Shown one piece after another: positions 1 through 5,316 of a stretch of DNA of 5,316 nt. Both the position numbers and the translations under genes were made by a program. Source of the stretch: Candidatus Arcticimaribacter sp. GTDB lineage: Bacteria; Bacteroidota; Bacteroidia; Flavobacteriales; Flavobacteriaceae. How positions within the stretch are numbered: position 1 is the first letter of the stretch; each line of letters begins with the position of its first letter. Under the pieces are notes generated by a model. The model was not told where the DNA came from, made no database searches, and saw only the letters and a list, made by a program, of their open reading frames with translations. Location of the stretch: contig WTJP01000096.1 in the NCBI GenBank assembly GCA_011526275.1, positions 1 through 5,316 of the forward strand. The letters run 5' to 3'.

Positions 1-64
1 TTTTTACACCCCTCAATTAATCCCCTGTTAGTGTTGGTTTTGTGCTTAAAATGGTTTTTCTTTA

Positions 65-93
65 TTGGACGAAAAGGGAATGATTTATTTTTG
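65..93 (+). promoter_or_regulatory. Bacteroidota-type promoter for the acyl-CoA dehydrogenase gene
   Basis: A TTG at 65-67 and a TATTTTTG at 86-93 are separated by 18 bp. This matches the known Bacteroidota primary sigma-factor pattern: a -33 TTG, a spacer of about 17-23 bp, and a -7 TAnnTTTG. The start codon lies 31 bp past the -7 box, so the predicted transcript has a leader of about 25 nt made almost entirely of A and T. No purine-rich Shine-Dalgarno sequence is visible before the ATG, which is usual in this phylum. No cobalamin-riboswitch-like box is seen between 1 and 124. The transcription start is inferred, not shown. Confidence 0.6.
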
Positions 94-124
94 AAGCTAA
101 ATAATTAAACTAAAATTAAATTAA

Positions 125-1282
125 ATGGAATTTTTTCTTTCTGAAGAGCATAAAATGATTCGAGATGCTGCACGTGATTTTGCTCAAAAGGCTAAGGTAG
201 GTGTGATTGAACGCGACACGCACATGACCTATCCCACGGCAGAGGTTAAAGAAATGGGAGAACTTGGTTTCATGGGAATCATGACCTCCCCCGACTATGG
301 CGGTTCTGGTTTAGATACCTTGTCCTATGTGCTGGCTATGGAAGAGCTTTCCAAGACAGATGCCAGTGCATCGGTCATCATGAGTGCGCACAATTCGCTG
401 GCGCTTTATGGGATCGAAAAGCATGGGTCTGAAGAAATTAAAAAGAAATATTTGCCGGCTTTGGCCAGTGGAGAAACCATCGGGTGTTTTTGTCTCTCTG
501 AACCAGAAGCAGGTAGCGATGCGACCAGTCAGAAAACCACCGCTATAGACCAAGGCGATCACTATATTTTGAATGGTGTAAAGAATTGGATTACCAATGG
601 TGGAAAAGCAGGAGTCCATGTGGTGATTGCACAAACCGACCGAGAAAAAGGCCACCGAGGAATCAACGCTTTTGTGGTTGAAAGTACTTGGGAGGGGGTC
701 GAAATTGGTGTAAAAGAAGATAAATTAGGGATTCGCTCTTCCGACACCCATTCCATTATTTATTCTGATGTGAAAGTCCCGAAGGCAAATCGCCTAGGGC
801 CCGACGGTTTTGGTTTTAAGTTTGCCATGGAAACCTTAGAAGGTGGGAGAATAGGCATAGCAGCTCAGGCATTGGGAATCGCTGCTGGTGCTTATGAACT
901 AGCCGTGGAGTATGCACAATTGCGTAAAGCCTTTGGGAAACCCATTATTGAACATCAAGCGGTAGCGTTTAAATTGGCCGAAATGGCCATGGAAATTGAA
1001 TCTGCGCGTATGCTGGTCTATCGTTCGGCAGTCTTAAAAGATCAAGGAAAACCTTACGGTTATGCCAGTGCAATGGCCAAATTAAAAGCCTCTGAAGTAG
1101 CCATGCAGGTCACCGTTGAAGCGGTTCAAGTTCATGGAGGTAACGGCTATGTGAAAGAATACCATGTGGAACGCCTGATGCGCGATGCAAAAATTACGCA
1201 AATCTATGAGGGCACTTCTGAAATACAGAAAATTGTCCTTTCGCGAAATATTGCCAAAGGAGAACTGCAATTACCCATTTAA
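125..1282 (+). CDS. Acyl-CoA dehydrogenase (short- or branched-chain type)
   Basis: A 385-residue FAD flavoprotein of the acyl-CoA dehydrogenase family, the normal full length. It should introduce an alpha,beta double bond into an acyl-CoA and pass electrons to electron-transfer flavoprotein in the cytoplasm. Both family signatures are present: C-L-S-E-P-E-A-G-S-D around residues 123-132, and the C-terminal Q-V-H-G-G-N-G-Y block with R and D at the expected spacing. The flavin-contacting N-W-I-T-N-G is at 154-159. The catalytic base is most likely Glu362 in Y-E-G-T-S-E-I-Q, the position used by short- and medium-chain enzymes; isovaleryl-CoA dehydrogenase uses another position. The start is supported by the N-terminus (MEFFLSEEH), typical of the family, and by the A/T leader. 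Lying upstream of methylmalonyl-CoA mutase, it fits valine, isoleucine or fatty-acid breakdown. The exact chain or branch preference cannot be read from the sequence. Confidence 0.95.
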   Translation: MEFFLSEEHKMIRDAARDFAQKAKVGVIERDTHMTYPTAEVKEMGELGFMGIMTSPDYGGSGLDTLSYVLAMEELSKTDASASVIMSAHNSLALYGIEKHGSEEIKKKYLPALASGETIGCFCLSEPEAGSDATSQKTTAIDQGDHYILNGVKNWITNGGKAGVHVVIAQTDREKGHRGINAFVVESTWEGVEIGVKEDKLGIRSSDTHSIIYSDVKVPKANRLGPDGFGFKFAMETLEGGRIGIAAQALGIAAGAYELAVEYAQLRKAFGKPIIEHQAVAFKLAEMAMEIESARMLVYRSAVLKDQGKPYGYASAMAKLKASEVAMQVTVEAVQVHGGNGYVKEYHVERLMRDAKITQIYEGTSEIQKIVLSRNIAKGELQLPI

Positions 1283-1292
1283 ATATATCCTT

Positions 1293-1339
1293 AAAGGTTT
1301 TTCATCTTTCCGTATCTTCACTTTATGCGAAAAACCTTT
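1293..1339 (+). repeat. Perfect 11-bp inverted repeat enclosing the mutA start codon
   Basis: AAAGGTTTTTC at 1293-1303 is exactly complementary to GAAAAACCTTT at 1329-1339, with a 25-nt loop at 1304-1328. The mutA ATG (1325-1327) lies in the loop, next to the 3' arm. The 3' arm ends inside a run of six T (1337-1342). In RNA read through from the upstream gene this could form a hairpin that presents or occludes the mutA start, or that acts as a weak attenuator. In DNA it could be a split operator. Its function is inference; the repeat itself is directly visible. Confidence 0.5.
1313..1320 (+). promoter_or_regulatory. Possible -7 promoter element just before mutA
   Basis: TATCTTCA keeps TAnnTT of the Bacteroidota -7 element but has CA in place of the final TG. 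A TTA at 1291-1293 sits 19 bp upstream, where a -33 TTG would be expected, so both halves are imperfect. The ATG begins five bases after the element. If the promoter is active, the mutAB message would be leaderless or nearly so. The alternative is that mutAB is transcribed only by read-through from the acyl-CoA dehydrogenase gene. Confidence 0.3.
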
Positions 1340-2605
1340 TTTGACGATTTTAAAACGCTTTCTAAGTCAGCACAAAATGAAAAAATACAAGCTGATCTAG
1401 GAGATAGTCCTCAATGTTGGGAGACTCCAGAAGGAATAAGCTTACAACCGATTTATCATAAAGAGGATGCTGAAGTTGAGAAAGGATTAACGGCCAAGGC
1501 AAGCTCCTGGAAACTGGGTCAATACATTCAATTCACCCATACAGAAGAATGTTTAAACAGGACAGAAGATGCCCTCGCTAATGGAGCGGAAGTACTCTAT
1601 TTTGTAGTTGAAGACCAAAGCGAATGGATAGCTGATGTTTTGCAACGTATAGCAGGGAAAGAAACCCTAGCTTATTTCTTTTTTAAGCAAGCACCATCTT
1701 CAAATGTCATCCAGCAAATCAATAGTTGTGACAATGCCATTTTACTGTATGACCCTTTTGGGCGGTGGGTAGAATGTGGCACCCCATTGCTTCCGAATGA
1801 CGCGGATCATTATATAGCAAAGGCAGCAACCCTTTTCGTCGATGCTGCGATTTACGCTAATGCTGGGGCACATGCAGTGCAGCAAATCGCTTTTAGTTTA
1901 GCTCAGTTGAACGAGTATATGACCCAATTCAGTGCAACGTTTGAGGGGAATATTGAAATTGTGGTGCGGATGGCACAAGGAAGCTCTTATTTTATGGAGA
2001 TGGCCAAACTCATTGCATTCCGCAGCTTGACCGCAACCATGCTGGGGGAATACCCTCTTCAAGTAGAATTGAAAATAATAGCAGAACCCTTACAACGCAA
2101 CAAAAGCCGCGTAGATTATAATGTAAATTTATTGCGCACTTCTTCCGAGATGATGTCGGCAATTTTAGGGGAGGCAGATGTGGTGGTCAATCATCCTTAT
2201 GACTTGCGATTTAATCCACCCAGTCACTTTTCCGATCGAATGGCACGGAATCAATTGCTTATTTTAAAGCACGAAAGTTATTTTGATCAATTCCCCAAGG
2301 TGACTCAAGGGGCCTATTTTATTGAAACCCTCATTCGAGAACTGAAACAATCTTCTTGGACGCAATTTTTAGCGATTGAAGCAGCGGGAGGATGGATGCA
2401 GGAAATACAAAAGAATAATCTACAAGAACAGATTAGTTTGACTCAGCAAAACGAACAAGCGCTTATCGACCGTGGAAAATCAACGGTAGTGGGAGTCAAT
2501 AAATATTTTGATGAAACTGCACTTAGCGCACCGCTTGAAGCAAGGGAAGAAAACACATTGGATAGCCTAATCCACCCCTTGAAATTAAAGTACACCACCT
2601 CATGA
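1325..2605 (+). CDS. mutA: Methylmalonyl-CoA mutase small (non-catalytic) subunit
   Basis: A 426-residue protein homologous to the substrate-binding half of methylmalonyl-CoA mutase. In heterodimeric enzymes this chain pairs with MutB and is itself inactive. The N-terminus resembles other small subunits: a leader (MRKTFFDDF), then W-E-T-P-E-G-I at 32-38, then the P-x-Y-H-x-E-D stretch. The barrel region carries S-D-R-M-A-R-N at 303-309, the counterpart of S-A-R-I-A-R-N in MutB, and an A-G-G-W helix near the end. The chain stops soon after G-V-N-K-Y and has no cobalamin domain: no D-x-H-x-x-G is present. This is usual for Bacteroidota small subunits but shorter than the roughly 620-640 residues of actinobacterial ones. 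The D-P-W-G-G-S of MutB is replaced by the divergent P-K-V-T-Q-G-A-Y. The start is favoured because the residues before W32 align with the family leader. Its stop overlaps the mutB start by four bases. Confidence 0.92.
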   Translation: MRKTFFDDFKTLSKSAQNEKIQADLGDSPQCWETPEGISLQPIYHKEDAEVEKGLTAKASSWKLGQYIQFTHTEECLNRTEDALANGAEVLYFVVEDQSEWIADVLQRIAGKETLAYFFFKQAPSSNVIQQINSCDNAILLYDPFGRWVECGTPLLPNDADHYIAKAATLFVDAAIYANAGAHAVQQIAFSLAQLNEYMTQFSATFEGNIEIVVRMAQGSSYFMEMAKLIAFRSLTATMLGEYPLQVELKIIAEPLQRNKSRVDYNVNLLRTSSEMMSAILGEADVVVNHPYDLRFNPPSHFSDRMARNQLLILKHESYFDQFPKVTQGAYFIETLIRELKQSSWTQFLAIEAAGGWMQEIQKNNLQEQISLTQQNEQALIDRGKSTVVGVNKYFDETALSAPLEAREENTLDSLIHPLKLKYTTS

Positions 2606-4746
2606 ATAGAAAGCGAAAAGATTTTTCTCATCTATCTATTGAGGATAGCAAGAATGGCGATACACCAGTAGGGGAATCGGTTCAGTTTACCCCCCAAGAA
2701 GGAATTCCTTTTAAGCGTCAACTGCCTACAAACGCTTATCCGCACCAAGATTTTGGGGCAGGGCTTCCACCTTATTTGAGAGGGCCTTATTCTAGTATGT
2801 ATGTAAAGCGTCCCTGGACCATTCGGCAATACGCTGGTTTTTCAACAGCGGAAGAAAGCAATGCCTTTTATTTGCGCAACCTAGCCATGGGGCAAAAGGG
2901 GTTGTCGGTTGCTTTTGATTTACCCACGCATAGAGGTTATGACAGTAATCATCCGCGGGTGGTGGGTGATGTGGGAAAGGCGGGTGTAGCCATCGACACG
3001 GTAGAAGACATGAAACGCTTGTTTGATCAAATACCCTTGGATCAAATGTCGGTTTCCATGACCATGAACGGAGCTGTATTGCCCATTATGGCCTTTTATA
3101 TTGTAGCAGCTGAAGAGCAGGGAGTGCGTCCTGAACTTTTGAAAGGAACCATTCAAAATGATATTTTAAAGGAATTCATGGTGCGGAATACATTTATTTA
3201 TCCACCTGCACCATCAATTCAAATTATTGCCGATATCTTTAAATACACCGCTGAATACATGCCGAAGTTCAACAGCATAAGTATTTCGGGCTACCATATG
3301 CACGAAGCAGGAGCTTCCGCTGAAATTGAATTGGCTTACACCCTTACTGACGGTTTGGAGTATTTGCGTACGGGATTGGCCGCTGGATTAGCCATTGACG
3401 ACTTTGCGCCACGACTTTCCTTTTTTTGGGGGATAGGCATGAATCACTTTATGGAAATTGCGAAGATGCGTGCTGCTCGGGTTTTATGGGCAAAACTGGT
3501 CAAACAATTCCATCCTAAAAACCCAAAATCCATGGCTTTGCGTACCCATTGCCAAACCAGTGGTTGGAGTCTAGCAGCGCAAGACCCCTTTAATAATGTA
3601 GCCCGCACTGCCATCGAAGCTATGGCAGCTGCTTTTGGAGGAACACAAAGTTTACACACCAATGCACTCGACGAGGCAATTGCCTTACCCACCGATTTTT
3701 CGGCGCGGATTGCACGCAATACGCAGCTCTACCTACAAGAAGAAACAAACATAACCAAGGTGGTCGATCCCTGGGGCGGGAGTCACTTTGTAGAATACCT
3801 AACCGATGGTTTAATTGAAAAGGCATGGTCGCTTATAGAAGAGATTGAAGCCGAAGGTGGAATGACCAAAGCCATAGAAGCTGGGATTCCCAAAATGCGC
3901 ATTGAAGAAGTCGCTGCAAAGAAACAAGCGCGATTGGACAGTGAACAAGACATTCTAGTAGGGGTGAACCACTACCAATCGAAAGAGGAGGAAGAGTTGG
4001 CCTTGTTGGAGGTGGACAATCGTTCCGTACTAAACCAGCAAATTAAACGCTTAGATGAACTCAAGGAAAAGCGGGATGATCATGCAGTTCAAGCTGCATT
4101 GGCCAAGCTTACACTAGCGGCAAAAGCCAAGGTAAATGGTACAGCAGGAGAAAACCTGTTGCAATGTTGTGTTGCTGCTGCTAGAGCACGTGCTACCCTC
4201 GGGGAAATTAGCGATGCAATGGAAGTCGCTTTTGGCCGCTTCCAACCAAAAAACAATACCTTTACCGGTGTATATGCTAAAGCAGTGAACAACGACAAAG
4301 CATTTGAAAAGGCCAAGGCCATGAGCGATGAATTTGCTCAAAAAGCGGGGAGACGCCCTCGTATAATGATCGCCAAAATGGGACAAGACGGTCATGACAG
4401 GGGAGCCAAAGTGGTCGCAACCAGTTATGCCGATATTGGTTTTGATGTCGATTTAGGACCGCTTTTCCAAACCCCTGAAGAAGCAGCCAAGCAGGCAGTG
4501 GAAAACGATGTCCATGTGTTGGGTATCTCTTCTTTGGCCGCTGGACATAAAACCTTAGTTCCTGCGGTAATCAAAGCGCTTGAGGCCTACGATCGAGCAG
4601 ACATAAAAGTGATCGTGGGAGGAGTAATCCCCCCGAATGATTACGACTTTCTATATACAGCTGGAGTAGTGGGGGTGTATGGCCCAGGAACAAAAATCAG
4701 TACGGCAGCGCAGGAGATTTTATCAAAGTTATTGTCTGAACTTTGA
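2602..4746 (+). CDS. mutB: Methylmalonyl-CoA mutase large (catalytic) subunit
   Basis: A 714-residue adenosylcobalamin-dependent enzyme that isomerises (R)-methylmalonyl-CoA to succinyl-CoA in the cytoplasm. The TIM-barrel domain covers roughly residues 40-460. Numbering runs 12 behind the Propionibacterium enzyme as I recall it, so Tyr77 (R-Q-Y-A-G-F), Gln185, Arg195 (M-V-R-N-T) and His232 (S-G-Y-H-M) correspond to its Tyr89, Gln197, Arg207 and His244. Tyr and Arg at the first and third sites indicate methylmalonyl-CoA specificity; isobutyryl-CoA mutases have Phe and Gln there. A charged linker follows, about 459-580. The C-terminal cobalamin domain, from about 585, has D596-G-H598-D-R-G601 with His598 as cobalt ligand, S643-x-L645 and G673-G674. 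Lys592 and Asp596 match the residues that support the ligand histidine. All key residues are intact and the length is normal. The ATGA overlap with mutA suggests translational coupling, which suits a 1:1 heterodimer. Also called scpA in some genomes. Confidence 0.97.
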   Translation: MNRKRKDFSHLSIEDSKNGDTPVGESVQFTPQEGIPFKRQLPTNAYPHQDFGAGLPPYLRGPYSSMYVKRPWTIRQYAGFSTAEESNAFYLRNLAMGQKGLSVAFDLPTHRGYDSNHPRVVGDVGKAGVAIDTVEDMKRLFDQIPLDQMSVSMTMNGAVLPIMAFYIVAAEEQGVRPELLKGTIQNDILKEFMVRNTFIYPPAPSIQIIADIFKYTAEYMPKFNSISISGYHMHEAGASAEIELAYTLTDGLEYLRTGLAAGLAIDDFAPRLSFFWGIGMNHFMEIAKMRAARVLWAKLVKQFHPKNPKSMALRTHCQTSGWSLAAQDPFNNVARTAIEAMAAAFGGTQSLHTNALDEAIALPTDFSARIARNTQLYLQEETNITKVVDPWGGSHFVEYLTDGLIEKAWSLIEEIEAEGGMTKAIEAGIPKMRIEEVAAKKQARLDSEQDILVGVNHYQSKEEEELALLEVDNRSVLNQQIKRLDELKEKRDDHAVQAALAKLTLAAKAKVNGTAGENLLQCCVAAARARATLGEISDAMEVAFGRFQPKNNTFTGVYAKAVNNDKAFEKAKAMSDEFAQKAGRRPRIMIAKMGQDGHDRGAKVVATSYADIGFDVDLGPLFQTPEEAAKQAVENDVHVLGISSLAAGHKTLVPAVIKALEAYDRADIKVIVGGVIPPNDYDFLYTAGVVGVYGPGTKISTAAQEILSKLLSEL
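4723..4746. terminator. Weak hairpin over the mutB stop codon, possible two-way terminator
   Basis: TCAAAGTT at 4723-4730 pairs perfectly with AACTTTGA at 4739-4746 around an 8-nt loop. The right arm contains the mutB TGA stop. Only two of the eight pairs are G-C, and no T-run follows on either strand, so this is not a classic intrinsic terminator. It matters because mutB and the convergent regulator gene are only 8 bp apart, leaving no separate intergenic space for termination. Transcripts may instead overlap at their 3' ends. Confidence 0.25.
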
Positions 4747-4754
4747 GTAAAAGA

Positions 4755-5240
4755 TTATTGAATCGTCTCCTTTGCATTTAGCATGTCACCTTCTTCGTTC
4801 AAAAGCCACATTATATTTACTTCAGGGAACGCTTCAGCTATTTTTTTGCACATCGTGGCTGGAATTTTCTGATTCTTAAAGAGTACTTTATCCAGTGCTG
4901 TTAGGGTTTTGTATCCAATTTTAAGTGAAAACTCTTTTTTTGATAATTCACTGTAGTCGATTAATTTTTGAATTCTCGTAGCTGGACCCGAATTATTCTG
5001 CTTAATGTTATTATTTTTTTCTACCATTAGAAGAAATGAACGAGCATCGATTTGATGGATATTGAGAAGATTTAGAAGACTTTTTAGGGTGAAATTGTTT
5101 CCGTTTTCCATTTTCCAATATTGGATTCGACTTAATTTATGGTGATGCGCAAACTGCTCATAGCTTTTAAATCCTGCTTTTATGCGTAATTCCCTAAGCG
5201 TTAAACCAATTAAAGAAGATATATTTTCTAAATCATTCAT
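4755..5240 (-). CDS. Putative transcriptional regulator with two XRE-type helix-turn-helix domains
   Basis: A 161-residue cytoplasmic protein, probably DNA-binding. Domain 1 (about 10-72) is an XRE-like HTH with S-Y-E-Q-F-A at 26-31 and L-S-R-I-Q-Y-W-K-M-E-N-G at 36-47 as turn and recognition helix, followed by a Leu-rich helix. It resembles single-domain regulators common in Bacteroidota. A polar linker (about 75-88) leads to domain 2 (about 89-154), a second HTH of another common Bacteroidota type. That domain has L-S-K-K-E-F at 99-104, A-F-P-E-V-N at 137-142 and W-L-L-N-E-E-G-D-M-L at 145-154. No membrane segment, signal peptide or enzymatic domain is seen. The start is supported by an A-rich leader (CTAAAAA) and by residues that run straight into domain 1. 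It converges on mutB 8 bp away. Sampled stretches are about 27-38% G+C against 40-53% in mutB. Target genes are unknown; autoregulation is a reasonable guess. An antitoxin or phage-type repressor is possible, but no toxin or phage gene is visible. Confidence 0.85.
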   Translation of the reverse strand: MNDLENISSLIGLTLRELRIKAGFKSYEQFAHHHKLSRIQYWKMENGNNFTLKSLLNLLNIHQIDARSFLLMVEKNNNIKQNNSGPATRIQKLIDYSELSKKEFSLKIGYKTLTALDKVLFKNQKIPATMCKKIAEAFPEVNIMWLLNEEGDMLNAKETIQ

Positions 5241-5268
5241 TTTTTAGTATATTATAATGAACTTTTTG

Positions 5269-5290
5269 ATTTATTTATAATTAAATAAAT
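5269..5290. promoter_or_regulatory. AT-only 9-bp palindrome upstream of the HTH regulator, candidate operator
   Basis: ATTTATTTA at 5269-5277 is perfectly complementary to TAAATAAAT at 5282-5290, with a 4-bp centre (TAAT). It lies 29-50 bp upstream of the regulator's start codon, where an autoregulatory operator for an HTH protein would be expected. A second, smaller palindrome, ATTATAAT, is at 5251-5258. The region is extremely AT-rich, so symmetry by chance is a serious alternative. Confidence 0.3.
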
Positions 5291-5302
5291 ATACAAATTG
5301 TA
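5286..5302 (-). promoter_or_regulatory. Possible -7 region for the HTH regulator gene
   Basis: On the minus strand this stretch holds two imperfect matches to TAnnTTTG. TACAATTTG (5302-5294) has one extra base in the spacer, and TATATTTA (5293-5286) has A for the final G. The -33 TTG for the first would lie beyond the window edge, so neither can be confirmed. Transcription starting here would give a leader of about 40-50 nt containing the palindrome at 5269-5290. Confidence 0.2.
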
Positions 5303-5316
5303 ACATGATATTATCC

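Noticed and set aside
1..124. Possible cobalamin riboswitch or RNA gene in front of the catabolic genes
   Set aside because: The stretch is short and AT-rich. I see no B12-box-like sequence and no extended stem. A promoter and a short leader account for positions 65-124.
311..756. Minus-strand open frames opposite the acyl-CoA dehydrogenase gene, with similar ones opposite mutB
   Set aside because: They look like shadows of the real coding strand, with no family motifs and no promoter or leader of their own.
1185..1400. A 71-codon + strand ORF spanning the acyl-CoA dehydrogenase/mutA junction
   Set aside because: It overlaps two well-supported genes in another frame, and its translation has no recognisable domain.
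1325..2605. mutA as a truncated pseudogene, because it is short and lacks the B12 domain
   Set aside because: The reading frame is intact, the stop overlaps the mutB start neatly, and small subunits of this length are normal in Bacteroidota.
4755..5240. Toxin-antitoxin or prophage origin for the HTH gene
   Set aside because: No toxin-like ORF, integrase, attachment-site repeat or other phage gene is visible in the window, and the gene has just 76 bp of upstream sequence here.
5251..5256. TATAAT on the minus strand upstream of the regulator as a sigma-70-like -10 box
   Set aside because: Bacteroidota primary promoters use TAnnTTTG, and this hexamer is expected by chance in such AT-rich DNA. 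It is also only about 10 bp from the start codon.

Overview
The window looks like a piece of a Bacteroidota chromosome, probably of a flavobacterium-like organism. Three things point that way. The acyl-CoA dehydrogenase gene has a promoter of the Bacteroidota type (TTG, 18-bp spacer, TAnnTTTG). Start codons follow A/T-rich leaders with no clear Shine-Dalgarno sequence. Methylmalonyl-CoA mutase is encoded as a short small subunit without a cobalamin domain plus a full-length catalytic subunit. This placement rests on recognising sequence styles, not on a database search.

Layout. Positions 1-124 are the leader of the first gene, with a good promoter at 65-93; nothing is recognisable before position 65. 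An acyl-CoA dehydrogenase gene (125-1282, +) comes first. A 42-bp gap follows, holding a perfect 11-bp inverted repeat that encloses the start of the next gene. Then come mutA (1325-2605, +) and mutB (2602-4746, +), the small and large subunits of adenosylcobalamin-dependent methylmalonyl-CoA mutase, joined by an ATGA stop/start overlap. Eight bases after mutB, a convergent gene on the minus strand (5240-4755) encodes a protein with two different XRE-type helix-turn-helix domains in tandem. Its AT-rich upstream region (5241-5316) holds a 22-bp palindrome. No stretch longer than 300 bases lacks a gene.

How they work together. Acyl-CoA dehydrogenases of this type oxidise short or branched acyl-CoAs from valine, isoleucine or fatty-acid breakdown. 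Those routes end in propionyl-CoA, which is carboxylated to methylmalonyl-CoA and isomerised by MutAB to succinyl-CoA for the TCA cycle. Propionyl-CoA carboxylase, the epimerase and the MeaB-type chaperone are not in the window. The three + strand genes plausibly form one catabolic unit, although mutAB may also have its own promoter. The regulator is lower in G+C, points the opposite way and has no visible tie to the metabolic genes.

Most of the window is ordinary core metabolism. The items worth a second look are the inverted repeat around the mutA start, the double-HTH architecture of the regulator, and the palindrome upstream of it. I found no evidence of a wholly new system.
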